A stretch of DNA of 64,000 nt from Streptomyces sp. CB00455 (GTDB lineage Bacteria; Actinomycetota; Actinomycetes; Streptomycetales; Streptomycetaceae), in contig NZ_LIVQ01000003.1 in the NCBI RefSeq assembly GCF_001905445.1, positions 807,445 through 871,444 of the forward strand, given 5' to 3'. The position numbers and the translations under genes were made by a program. Of the stretch, positions 42,114-50,543 are shown one piece after another (position 1 is the stretch's first letter; the number at the start of each line of letters is the position of its first letter). The notes under the pieces are model-generated. The model ran no database searches. It saw nothing but the letters and a program-made list of their open reading frames with translations, and was not told the origin of the DNA.

Positions 42114-44426
42114 ATGAGCAGCAGCACCGTGCACGACGGGCCCATAACGGCGGCGGCAGGCGCCGCCGAGGTCGAGCTGGCCATCGGCGGAATGACCTGC
42201 GCCTCCTGCGCCGCCCGCATCGAGAAGAAGCTGAACCGGATGGACGGGGTCACCGCGACGGTGAACTACGCCACCGAGAAGGCGAAGGTCTCCTACGCGG
42301 GTGACGTGCGGGTCGCCGACCTCATCGCCACGGTCGTCAAGACCGGATACACCGCGGCGCAGCCACCGCCGCCCGAACCGCTCCCCGCGCCCGAACCGGC
42401 CGGGGGGAGCACCGGGGGCCCCGGGGCGGCCCGCGACCCGGAACTGGCCGCGCTGCGCGGCCGGCTGCTCGTCTCGGCCACCCTCGCACTGCCCGTCGTC
42501 CTGCTGTCCATGATCCCGGCCCTGCAGTTCGACAACTGGCAGTGGCTCTCGCTGACCCTCGCCGCCCCCGTCGTCGTCTGGGGCGGCCTCCCCTTCCACA
42601 AGGCCGCCTGGACGGGCGCCCGGCACGGGGCCGCCACCATGGACACCCTGGTCTCCGTCGGCACGCTGGCCGCCTTCGCCTGGTCGCTGTGGGCGCTGTT
42701 CCTCGGGCACGCCGGCATGCCCGGCATGCGGCACGGCTTCGACCTGACGACCTCCCGCGCCGACGGCTCCTCGGCGATCTACCTGGAGGTCGCGGCCGGC
42801 GTCGTCGCCTTCATCCTGCTCGGCCGCTATCTGGAGGCCCGCTCGAAGCGGAAGGCGGGCGCCGCGCTGGCGGCCTTGCTGGAGCTGGGCGCCAAGGACG
42901 TCGCCGTACTGCGCGGCGGCCGGGAGGTGCGGATCCCGGTGGGCGCGCTCGCGGTCGGCGACCGGTTCGTCGTCCGCCCCGGCGAGAAGATCGCCACCGA
43001 CGGGGCGGTCGTGGAGGGCAGCTCCGCCGTGGACGCCGCCCTGCTCACCGGCGAGTCCGTCCCGGTGGAGGTCTCCCCCGGCGACTTCGTCACCGGCGCC
43101 ACCGTCAACACCTCGGGACGCCTCGTCGTCGAGGCCACCCGGATCGGCGGCGACACCCAGCTCGCCCGCATCGCCCGGCTGGTCGAGGACGCCCAGAACG
43201 GCAAGGCCGAGGTGCAGCGCCTCGCCGACCGGATCGCGGCCGTGTTCGTCCCCGTCGTCCTCGTCCTGGCCCTGGGCACCTGGGTCACCTGGCTGCTGAT
43301 CACCGACAACCCCACCGCCGCCTTCACCGCCGCCGTGGCCGTCCTGATCATCGCCTGCCCGTGCGCCCTGGGACTGGCGACGCCGACCGCGCTGATGGTC
43401 GGCACCGGACGGGGAGCGCAGCTCGGCATCCTGATCAAGGGCCCCGAGGTGCTGGAGTCCACCCGACGCGTGGACACCGTCGTCCTGGACAAGACCGGGA
43501 CCGTCACCACCGGCCGGATGGCCCTCGCCGGGGTGCACGCGGCCGCGGGCACCGACGAGCGGGAGCTGCTGCGCCTGGCCGGCTCCCTGGAACACGCCTC
43601 GGAGCACCCGATCGCCCGGGCCATCGCCACCGCCGCGGACGAGCAGGCCGTCCTGGCCGGGGGCGGGGCCGGCGCCCTGCCGGTCCCGGAGGGCTTCGAG
43701 AACCTGGCGGGGCTCGGGGTCCGGGGCGTGGTCGAGGGGCACGCGGTCCTGGTCGGCCGCGAACAACTGCTGGCCGACCGGTCGATCACGCTGCCGGCCG
43801 CACTGGCCGGGGCCAAGGCCGCGGCCGAGGCCGCGGGCAGCACCGCCGTCCTCGTGGCCTGGGACGGCGCGGCGCGCGGCGTCCTGACCGTGGCCGACGC
43901 GGTCAAGGAGACCAGCGCCGAGGCCGTGGCCCGGCTGCGGGCCCTGGGCCTGGTGCCCGTCCTGCTGACGGGCGACAACAGGGCCGTCGCCGAGACGGTG
44001 GCCCGCGAGGTCGGCATCGACGAGGTGATCGCCGAGGTCCTTCCGCAGGACAAGGTGGACGTCGTGCGCCGCCTCCAGGCCGAGGGCCGTACGGTCGCCA
44101 TGGTCGGCGACGGGGTCAACGACGCCGCCGCGCTGGCCCAGGCCGATCTGGGCCTGGCCATGGGCACCGGGACCGACGCGGCCATCGAGGCGGGCGACCT
44201 GACCCTCGTACGGGGAGACCTGCGGGTGGCGGCCGACGCGATCCGGCTCTCCCGCCGGACCCTGGCCACCATCAAGGGGAACCTGTTCTGGGCCTTCGGC
44301 TACAACGTGGCGGCGCTGCCGCTGGCGGCCGCCGGGCTGCTCAACCCGATGATCGCCGGGGCCGCCATGGCCTTCTCCTCGGTCTTCGTAGTGACCAACA
44401 GCCTGCGGTTGCGGTCCTTCCGGTAG
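42114..44426 (+). CDS. copA: Copper-exporting P1B-type ATPase
   Basis: This 770-residue ATPase has one N-terminal metal-binding domain (GMTCASCAARIEKKLN, about 25-95) and eight expected membrane helices. The ion-site motif is CPCALGLATPTAL, the actuator TGESVP, the phosphorylation site DKTGTVTTG, the SEHPIA nucleotide-binding His-Pro, and the hinge GDGVNDAAAL. YNVAALPLAAAG and MAFSSVFVVTNSL in the last helices are the Cu(I) signature. It exports copper from the cytosol. A gap of 86 bp after copZ suggests one transcript. Confidence 0.94.
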   Translation: MSSSTVHDGPITAAAGAAEVELAIGGMTCASCAARIEKKLNRMDGVTATVNYATEKAKVSYAGDVRVADLIATVVKTGYTAAQPPPPEPLPAPEPAGGSTGGPGAARDPELAALRGRLLVSATLALPVVLLSMIPALQFDNWQWLSLTLAAPVVVWGGLPFHKAAWTGARHGAATMDTLVSVGTLAAFAWSLWALFLGHAGMPGMRHGFDLTTSRADGSSAIYLEVAAGVVAFILLGRYLEARSKRKAGAALAALLELGAKDVAVLRGGREVRIPVGALAVGDRFVVRPGEKIATDGAVVEGSSAVDAALLTGESVPVEVSPGDFVTGATVNTSGRLVVEATRIGGDTQLARIARLVEDAQNGKAEVQRLADRIAAVFVPVVLVLALGTWVTWLLITDNPTAAFTAAVAVLIIACPCALGLATPTALMVGTGRGAQLGILIKGPEVLESTRRVDTVVLDKTGTVTTGRMALAGVHAAAGTDERELLRLAGSLEHASEHPIARAIATAADEQAVLAGGGAGALPVPEGFENLAGLGVRGVVEGHAVLVGREQLLADRSITLPAALAGAKAAAEAAGSTAVLVAWDGAARGVLTVADAVKETSAEAVARLRALGLVPVLLTGDNRAVAETVAREVGIDEVIAEVLPQDKVDVVRRLQAEGRTVAMVGDGVNDAAALAQADLGLAMGTGTDAAIEAGDLTLVRGDLRVAADAIRLSRRTLATIKGNLFWAFGYNVAALPLAAAGLLNPMIAGAAMAFSSVFVVTNSLRLRSFR

Positions 44427-44837
44427 GGGATCACCTTCGCATCCTGGGCACACTTCCTTCACAGGAGACGCAGATCACAGTGATGGCAACGTAACCATCC
44501 GGGGTCGGCACGGGTCTAATGGGGGCGGTGCCAGGAACGTCTTGGGGGACGTTCACGGAGGTCTTGGGGGACGTCCGGCGGCACCAGCCGGCCGGGACAC
44601 GTTCCCGCGGGAAGCTTTGAGCGGCCCTCCCGACCCGAACGGGTCCCGGCAGACACCGACGCCCCGGCGCGGGTCCCGTGGGGGGAATCCGTACCGGGGA
44701 AAGAAGAGCGCCCCGACCGTCGACCCGTGGGGGGATCGACGGCGGGGCGCTCTTCGCGTGCCGCGGGGTGCCCGAGACGCCGTGCGGGAACCGTTGGAGC
44801 GGGTCCCGCGGGCAGGTCTCGGGCCGGGGGCCTCGGG
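44427..44837. other. Convergent intergenic region with repeats and terminator
   Basis: gtcttgggggacgt occurs twice, at 44539 and 44561 (22-bp period). The first copy also forms aacgtc-N6-gacgtt. A 30-codon ORF (GTG 44528 to TGA 44620) covers the repeats, with GC-rich third positions but no known match. The right part contains the gltA terminator. Confidence 0.5.
44704..44754 (-). terminator. Strong terminator of citrate synthase gene
   Basis: A 12-bp stem, a one-base bulge and 7 more pairs (aagagcgccccg-a-ccgtcga / tcgacgg-cggggcgctctt) close a 12-base loop. It lies 84 bp beyond the gltA stop and could also stop copA read-through. Confidence 0.85.
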
Positions 44838-46127
44838 TCAGCGGGCCTCGACGGGCACGAAGTCGCGCAGGACCTCGCCCGTGTAGATCTGGCGCGGGCG
44901 GCCGATGCGGGAACCCGGCTCCTTGATCATCTCGTGCCACTGGGCGATCCAGCCGGGGAGCCGGCCGAGCGCGAAGAGCACGGTGAACATCTCGGTCGGG
45001 AAGCCCATGGCCCGGTAGATCAGACCGGTGTAGAAGTCCACGTTCGGGTAGAGGTTGCGCTCGACGAAGTAGTCGTCGGCCAGCGCGTGCTCTTCCAGCT
45101 TCAGGGCGATGTCCAGCAGCTCGTCGCTCTTGCCGAGCGCCGAGAGGACGTCGTGCGCCGCCGCCTTGATGATCTTCGCCCGGGGGTCGAAGCTCTTGTA
45201 GACGCGGTGTCCGAAGCCCATGAGGCGGACGCCGTCCTCCTTGTTCTTCACCTTGCGGATGAAGGCGTCGACATCGCCGCCGTCGTTCTTGATGCCCTCG
45301 AGCATCTCCAGGACGGACTGGTTGGCGCCACCGTGCAGCGGACCCCACAGGGCCGAGATGCCGGCGGAGATCGAGGCGAACATGTTCGCCTGCGAGGAGC
45401 CGACCAGGCGCACGGTGGAGGTCGAGCAGTTCTGCTCGTGGTCCGCGTGCAGGATCAGCAGCTTGTCGAGCGCCGAGACCACGACCGGGTCCAGGTCGTA
45501 CTCCTGGGCCGGCACGGAGAAGGTCATGCGCAGGAAGTTCTCGACGTAGCCGAGGTCGTTGCGCGGGTAGACCACCGGGTGGCCGACCGACTTCTTGTAC
45601 GCGTACGCCGCGATCGTCGGGAGCTTGGCCAGCAGCCGGATCGTCGAGAGGTGCCGCTGCTTCTCGTCGAAGGGGTTGTGGCTGTCCTGGTAGAAGGTCG
45701 ACAGCGCGCTGACCACGGAGGACAGCATCGCCATCGGGTGCGCGTCGCGCGGGAAGCCGTCGTAGAAGCGCTTGACGTCCTCGTGCAGCAGCGTGTGCTG
45801 GGTGATTTCGTTGCGGAACGACGCGAGCTGGTCGACGGTCGGGAGCTCACCGTTGATCAGCAGGTACGCGACCTCGATGAAGGTCGAACGCTCGGCCAGC
45901 TGCTCGATCGGGTAACCGCGGTAGCGCAGGATCCCCTGCTCGCCGTCGAGGTAGGTAATCGCGGACTTGTAGGCCGCGGTGTTGCCGTAGCCGCTGTCCA
46001 AGGTGACGAGCCCGGTCTGGGCCCGCAGCTTCGAGATGTCGAAGCCCTGGTCACCGACGGTGCTCTCGACCACCGGGTAGGTGTATTCACCGTCCGCGTA
46101 CCGGAGTACTACAGAGTTGTCGCTCAC
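44838..46127 (-). CDS. gltA: Citrate synthase
   Basis: This 429-residue protein is the standard length for the hexameric bacterial type. Catalytic residues are visible: His in ALWGPLHGGANQ, His in GFGHRVYKSFDPRA and Asp in NLYPNVDFYTGL. The N-terminus SDNSVVLRYADGEYTYPV is typical and supports GTG 46127, with gaggg upstream. The upstream reading to 46232 is unlike the family. It condenses acetyl-CoA and oxaloacetate in the TCA cycle. Inverted repeats sharing AGTGC lie 75-125 bp upstream. Confidence 0.94.
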   Translation of the reverse strand: MSDNSVVLRYADGEYTYPVVESTVGDQGFDISKLRAQTGLVTLDSGYGNTAAYKSAITYLDGEQGILRYRGYPIEQLAERSTFIEVAYLLINGELPTVDQLASFRNEITQHTLLHEDVKRFYDGFPRDAHPMAMLSSVVSALSTFYQDSHNPFDEKQRHLSTIRLLAKLPTIAAYAYKKSVGHPVVYPRNDLGYVENFLRMTFSVPAQEYDLDPVVVSALDKLLILHADHEQNCSTSTVRLVGSSQANMFASISAGISALWGPLHGGANQSVLEMLEGIKNDGGDVDAFIRKVKNKEDGVRLMGFGHRVYKSFDPRAKIIKAAAHDVLSALGKSDELLDIALKLEEHALADDYFVERNLYPNVDFYTGLIYRAMGFPTEMFTVLFALGRLPGWIAQWHEMIKEPGSRIGRPRQIYTGEVLRDFVPVEAR

Positions 46128-46202
46128 GTCATCCCTCACCGACGTAGTGCCTCTTCTTCGAGGTGCCCTGACTGCCTCTACCTTCCCCCATTTGGCGCAG
46201 GA

Positions 46203-46251
46203 GAGTGCACTCGGGGTCGGCCTTTGGTGCATTTGACGGCACTGAGTGCCG
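46203..46251. promoter_or_regulatory. Two related inverted repeats upstream of gltA
   Basis: GAGTGCACTC (46203-46212) and CGGCACT-G-AGTGCCG (46237-46251) both contain an AGTGC/GCACT core and lie in the gltA promoter region. They are candidate binding sites for one regulator. Confidence 0.4.
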
Positions 46252-46295
46252 CCAAGCTGCTCATCCTGCCCCCTCCGCGCCGGTGCGGGAACCCC

Positions 46296-46311
46296 AAATG
46301 ATCGATCATTT
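46296..46311. repeat. 16-bp AT-rich perfect palindrome at recD2 end
   Basis: AAATGATCGATCATTT overlaps the recD2 stop codon (TAA). It is unusually AT-rich for this DNA and may be an operator for gltA or a transcription end signal. Confidence 0.55.
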
Positions 46312-48562
46312 AGGTGATGTTTCCCACCGGTATCCGGCCGGCCAGCCGGGGCGCCACCGTCGTGTACCTCCTGCCTGCGGAAACGGTACGCACAGCCTGG
46401 GCCAGGGCCTTGCGGGACCCGACGAGCACGACCAGTTTCTTCGCCCTGGTCACCGCCGTGTAGAGGAGATTGCGCTGGAGCATCATCCAGGCGCCGGTGG
46501 TGACCGGGATCACGACGGCGGGATACTCACTCCCCTGGGAGCGGTGGATGGTGACCGCGTAGGCATGGGCCAGCTCGTCGAGCTCGGCGAATTCGTAGGC
46601 GACCTCCTCGTCCTCCTCCGTCCTGACCGTCAGGCGCTGTTCGTCCGGGTCGAGGCCGGTGACGACGCCGACGGTGCCGTTGAAGACGCCGTTGGCGCCC
46701 TTCTCGTAGTTGTTCCGGATCTGGGTGACCTTGTCGCCCACCCGGAAGACCCGGCCGCCGAACCGCTTCTCCGGCAGGTTCGGCCGGGCGGGCGTGATGG
46801 CCTGCTGGAGCAGGCCGTTGAGGTTCCCCGCACCGGCCGGGCCGCGGTGCATGGGCGCGAGCACCTGGATGTCCCGGCGCGGGTCGAGCCCGAACCTGGC
46901 CGGAATCCGCCGGGCCGCCACGTCCACGGCGAGCACCCCGGCCGCCTCGGTGTCCTCCTCGGGGAAGAGGAAGAAGTCCGGCAGCCCGTCGGTCAGCGGC
47001 GGCAGCCCGGTGTTGATGCGGTGGGCGTTGGTGACCACGCCCGACTGCTGCGCCTGCCGGAAAATCCGGGTCAGCCGCACGGCGGGCACCGGTCCCCCCT
47101 CGGCCAGCAGGTCGCGCAGCACCTCCCCGGCGCCGACCGAGGGGAGCTGGTCCACATCGCCCACCAGCAGCAGGTGCGCCCCCGGAGCGACGGCCTTGAC
47201 CAGCTTGTTGGCCAGCAGCAGGTCCAGCATCGAGGCCTCGTCGACCACGACCAGGTCCGCGTCCAGGGGGCGCTCCCGGTCGTACGCGGCGTCCCCGCCC
47301 GGCTTGAGCTCCAGCAGCCGGTGCACCGTGGAGGCTTCGGCCCCGGTGAGCTCCGACAGCCGCTTCGCCGCCCGGCCGGTGGGGGCGGCGAGCACGACCT
47401 TGGCCTTCTTGGCCCGGGCCAGTTCGACGATGGAGCGCACCGTGAAGGACTTCCCGCAGCCGGGGCCGCCGGTCAGGACGGCCACCCGCCGGGTGAGCGC
47501 CAGCCTCACCGCATCCCGCTGCTCGGGCGCCAGCGCGGCTCCGGTCCGGCCGGCGAGCCAGCCCAGCGCCTTCTCCCAGTCCACGTCCCGGAAGGCGGGC
47601 ATCCGGTCCTCCTCGGCGTGCAGGAGGCGGCGCACCTGGCCGACCAGGGACAGCTCGGCCCGGTGGAAGGGCACCAGATACACGGCGGTGAGCGGATCCG
47701 GCCCGCCCTGCGGGTCGGGCACCGCCTCGCGTACGACGCCTTCCGGATCGGCGGCGAGTTCGGCGAGGCAGTCGATCACCAGCCCGGTGTCCACCTGGAG
47801 GAGCTTGACCCCGTCCGCGATGAGGCGCTCCTGGGGCAGGAAGCAGTGGCCCTGGTCGGCGGACTGCGACAGGGCGTACTGCAGACCGGCCTTGACCCGC
47901 TCGGGGCTGTCGTGCGGGATGCCCACGGCCTGGGCGATGCGGTCGGCGGTGAGGAAGCCGATGCCCCAGACGTCGGCGGCGAGCCGGTAGGGCTGGTTGC
48001 GCACCACCGAGATGGAGGCGTCGGCGTACTTCTTGTAGATGCGCACGGCGATGGAGGTGGAGACGCCGACCCCCTGGAGGAAGACCATGACCTCCTTGAT
48101 CGCCTTCTGCTCCTCCCAGGCGGCGCCGATCAGCTTCGTCCGCTTCGGGCCGAGCCCGGGCACCTCGATCAGCCGCTTCGGTTCGGCCTCGATCACATCG
48201 AGGGTGTCGGTGCCGAAGTGCTCCACGATCCGGTCGGCGATCTTCGGTCCGATGCCCTTGATCAGCCCGGAGCCGAGGTAGCGGCGGATGCCCTGGATGG
48301 TGGCGGGCAGGACGGTGCGGTAGTTCTCCACGGTGAACTGCTTGCCGTACTGCGGGTGGGAGCCCCAACGGCCTTCCATACGCAGGGATTCGCCGGGCTG
48401 GGCGCCGAGCAGGGAGCCGACGACCGTCAGCAGGTCGCCGCTGCCGCGGCCGGTGTCGACGCGGGCGACCGTGTAGCCGCTCTCCTCGTTGGCGTAGGTG
48501 ATGCGCTCCAGCACGCCCTCGACCACCGCCGGTTGTACCGTCCGCGCCCCGTCCGTTGCCAT
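46310..48562 (-). CDS. recD2: RecD2-type ATP-dependent 5'-3' DNA helicase
   Basis: This 750-residue SF1B helicase has an OB-like N-terminus (VEGVLERITYANEESGYTVARV), helix-hairpin-helix segments (GIGPKIADRIVEHFG, VPGLGPKRTKLI) and Walker A GGPGCGKSF. Walker B is VVVDEASMLD, and the C-terminal UvrD-like part has VTIHRSQGSEYPAVVIP and YTAVTRAKKLVVLVG. RecD2 lacks RecBC partners and acts in DNA repair. ATG 48562 begins MATDGARTVQPAVVEG. It lies upstream of gltA on the same strand but is probably separate. Confidence 0.93.
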   Translation of the reverse strand: MATDGARTVQPAVVEGVLERITYANEESGYTVARVDTGRGSGDLLTVVGSLLGAQPGESLRMEGRWGSHPQYGKQFTVENYRTVLPATIQGIRRYLGSGLIKGIGPKIADRIVEHFGTDTLDVIEAEPKRLIEVPGLGPKRTKLIGAAWEEQKAIKEVMVFLQGVGVSTSIAVRIYKKYADASISVVRNQPYRLAADVWGIGFLTADRIAQAVGIPHDSPERVKAGLQYALSQSADQGHCFLPQERLIADGVKLLQVDTGLVIDCLAELAADPEGVVREAVPDPQGGPDPLTAVYLVPFHRAELSLVGQVRRLLHAEEDRMPAFRDVDWEKALGWLAGRTGAALAPEQRDAVRLALTRRVAVLTGGPGCGKSFTVRSIVELARAKKAKVVLAAPTGRAAKRLSELTGAEASTVHRLLELKPGGDAAYDRERPLDADLVVVDEASMLDLLLANKLVKAVAPGAHLLLVGDVDQLPSVGAGEVLRDLLAEGGPVPAVRLTRIFRQAQQSGVVTNAHRINTGLPPLTDGLPDFFLFPEEDTEAAGVLAVDVAARRIPARFGLDPRRDIQVLAPMHRGPAGAGNLNGLLQQAITPARPNLPEKRFGGRVFRVGDKVTQIRNNYEKGANGVFNGTVGVVTGLDPDEQRLTVRTEEDEEVAYEFAELDELAHAYAVTIHRSQGSEYPAVVIPVTTGAWMMLQRNLLYTAVTRAKKLVVLVGSRKALAQAVRTVSAGRRYTTVAPRLAGRIPVGNIT

Positions 48563-48853
48563 GACCCGAAACTACCGTCCGGCGCCGACACCGCGTCGGC
48601 CCTGTGGACGGGCCCGCGGACGCTTCCTCCCGGAGACCGGAAAGGGGCCCGACCTCTCGGCCGGACCCCCGTCACGGTTACCCCTCCCTCGTCGGACTTC
48701 CCGATCCCCCCAGATCCCCTCCCGGAAGTACCGACGCACCATACGACCCGCGATCCCCGCCAGTGGTTGCACTGGGGAGCCGAGCTTTGCCTTTCCGTTA
48801 CCGAAGGCGGGTCCGAGGCGCCGGCGAATCGGCACAGAATCAGCGTTTCGGGC

Positions 48854-48946
48854 ATGAGTGGATCTCCGGTCCAGGACGACGTCCTCCACAAGCTCGGCGA
48901 CGACAAGGTACGGGGTGACGCGGACGGCCCGGGCGGTACGGGGTGA
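48854..48946 (+). pseudogene. Short ORF resembling the N-terminus of a DUF937-type protein
   Basis: The 30 codons read MSGSPVQDDVLHKLGDDKV, then a Gly/Asp-rich tail and stop. The start resembles the N-terminus of streptomycete DUF937 proteins as I recall them (QDDVLxxLGDxxL). Homology ends exactly where a 28-bp tandem duplication begins, so it is probably a truncated copy. It could be an unrelated small protein. Confidence 0.35.
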
Positions 48947-48965
48947 GCCGGACGGCCCGGGCGGC
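48910..48965 (+). repeat. 28-bp tandem duplication
   Basis: Units at 48910-48937 and 48938-48965 agree at 25 of 28 positions (core cggacggcccgggcgg). The duplication spans the stop of the short ORF. Confidence 0.85.
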
Positions 48966-49022
48966 GGCGATGGGTTCGGCGGCCATCCCCCCGGCGCCGC
49001 CTCCGCGCTATCCTCGGTCGCC

Positions 49023-49556
49023 ATGGACACGCCCGAGGTCGAGCCGGTGGTGCCGGCGGTGCTCCTGCGGGATCCCGGGCCCGGCGACCTGGGCTGGATC
49101 GTGCAGCGGCACGGGGCGCTCTACGCCGCCGAGTACGGATGGAACGCGGAGTTCGAGGGCTTGGTGGCCCGGATCGTCGCGGACTTCGCCGAGGACCACG
49201 ACCCGTACCTCGAACGCGTCTGGATCGCCGAATTCGACGGGCACCCGGTGGGCTCGGTGATGTGCGTCCGCGAGGACGGCGCGCCCGGCACCGCGAGGCT
49301 GCGGCTACTCCTGGTGGATCCGGCGGGCCGCGGGCGCGGCGTCGGTACCCTCCTCGTCGACGCCGTGGTCGCCTTCGCCCGTTCGGTGGGCTACCGCGAA
49401 CTGGTGCTGTGGACCAACGACGTGCTGCGCGAGGCCCGGTCCCTCTACCTGCGCGCCGGCTTCACCCTGGTCGCCGAGCGCCCGCACCGCTCCTACGGCG
49501 TCACGCTCGTGGGGCAGGACTGGCGGCTGCCGCTCCAGGAGGGCTCCCCGCACTGA
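49023..49556 (+). CDS. GNAT-family acetyltransferase
   Basis: This 177-residue GNAT domain has LRDPGPGDLGWIVQRHGALYAAEYGW at the N-terminus. RLRLLLVDPAGRGRGVGTLLVDAVVAFAR is motif A (RGRGVG), and LWTNDVLREARSLYLRAGFTLV is the late motif. The HGALYAAEYGW start occurs in MarR-linked GNAT proteins; here only the acetyltransferase half is present. The substrate is unknown. Its last 56 bp overlap the end of the convergent EamA gene. Confidence 0.85.
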   Translation: MDTPEVEPVVPAVLLRDPGPGDLGWIVQRHGALYAAEYGWNAEFEGLVARIVADFAEDHDPYLERVWIAEFDGHPVGSVMCVREDGAPGTARLRLLLVDPAGRGRGVGTLLVDAVVAFARSVGYRELVLWTNDVLREARSLYLRAGFTLVAERPHRSYGVTLVGQDWRLPLQEGSPH

Positions 49557-50442
49557 CGGCGGCCGCCACCCCCGTACGGGCCGCCGCCCGCGCGGGGGCG
49601 AGCGAGGTGAGGCCCACCCCGCCGACCAGGAGCACCGCAGCCGCCCAGCGCAGGCCCGAGACGCTCTCCCCCAGCACCAGGGCCGCCGAGGACATCCCGA
49701 AGACCGGCACCAGCAGCGAGAACGGCGCCACGGAGGAGGCCGGGTAGCGGCGCAGCAGGTAACCCCACGCGCCGAAGCCGAAGACGGTCGACACCCAGGC
49801 GACGTACCCGATGACGGCCGCTCCGGACCAGTCCAGGGCCCGCAGTGCCGCCAGGTCGCGCTCGGGCCCCTCCAGCAGCAGCGAGAGCGCGAAGAGCGGC
49901 AGGACGGGCACCGTGCACACCCAGACCATGAAGTTCAGCGCGTCGGGCGGGGCGGCCCGGCGGGTCAGGACGTTGGAGATGCCCCAGCAGGCCGCGGCCG
50001 CGACGACCAGGGTGAAACCGAGCACCGGCCCGGAGGTCCCCCCGTCCACGGCGGCCACCGCGATCCCGGCGAGGGCCACGCCCATGCCCAGCACCCGTAC
50101 CCGGCCGGGGCGCTCGCGCAGCACGGCGGCGGCGAGGGTCGCGGTGAAGACGGCCTGGACCTGCAGGACGAGCGAGGACAGCCCGGCCGGCATCCCGGCT
50201 GCCATGCCGGTGAAGAGCAGGCCGAACTTGGCGATGCCGAGGGCCGCGCCGACCCCCAGGATCCACTTCCAGGCGACACCGGGCCGCCCGACGAAGAACA
50301 CGGCCGGCAATGCGGCGACGAGGAAGCGCAGGGCGGACAGGAGCAGCGGCGGGAAGTGGCCGAGTCCGATCTCGATGACGACGAAGTTGAAGCCCCAGAC
50401 GGCGGCGACGAGTACGGCGAGAGCGGTGTGCAGAGGACGCAT
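49501..50442 (-). CDS. EamA-family (DMT superfamily) transporter
   Basis: This 313-residue protein has about ten hydrophobic helices arranged as two EamA repeats: first TALAVLVAAVWGFNFVVIEIGLG to AVFTATLAAAVL, second LGFTLVVAAAACWGISNVLTRR to LLVGGVGLTSLAP. The cargo is probably an amino acid or metabolite, exported from the cytosol. ATG 50442 was chosen over the longer reading because it gives a membrane start (MRPLHTALAVLV). The gene is divergent from a LysR regulator, the usual arrangement for an inducible EamA exporter. Confidence 0.88.
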   Translation of the reverse strand: MRPLHTALAVLVAAVWGFNFVVIEIGLGHFPPLLLSALRFLVAALPAVFFVGRPGVAWKWILGVGAALGIAKFGLLFTGMAAGMPAGLSSLVLQVQAVFTATLAAAVLRERPGRVRVLGMGVALAGIAVAAVDGGTSGPVLGFTLVVAAAACWGISNVLTRRAAPPDALNFMVWVCTVPVLPLFALSLLLEGPERDLAALRALDWSGAAVIGYVAWVSTVFGFGAWGYLLRRYPASSVAPFSLLVPVFGMSSAALVLGESVSGLRWAAAVLLVGGVGLTSLAPARAAARTGVAAAVSAGSPPGAAAASPAPRA

Positions 50443-50502
50443 GGTCCGAGCATCGGCCGCCCGACCGTGTAGCACCAGCGCGGATTCCTTCCGGGTTCGA
50501 TG

Positions 50503-50513
50503 AAGCATTGCTT
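50503..50513. promoter_or_regulatory. Candidate LysR operator
   Basis: AAGCA-T-TGCTT is a perfect inverted repeat in the 101-bp gap between the EamA and LysR genes, in the most AT-rich part. It fits a LysR recognition site. Confidence 0.45.
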
Positions 50514-50543
50514 ACGCATGATTGCCGGTGCCACGATGGGGCC

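Larger units (their letters stand above)
48563..49022. other. Intergenic region with relic ORF and tandem duplication
   Basis: The left half should carry the recD2 promoter. An inverted repeat ccagtg-gttg-cactgg (48760-48775) precedes the short ORF at 48854, and a 28-bp tandem duplication ends it. No full-length gene is present. Confidence 0.55.

Noticed and set aside
46205..48946. A 913-codon plus-strand frame ending in the DUF937-like sequence
   Set aside because: Its body is antisense to recD2. Only the last 30 codons, from ATG 48854, look independent.
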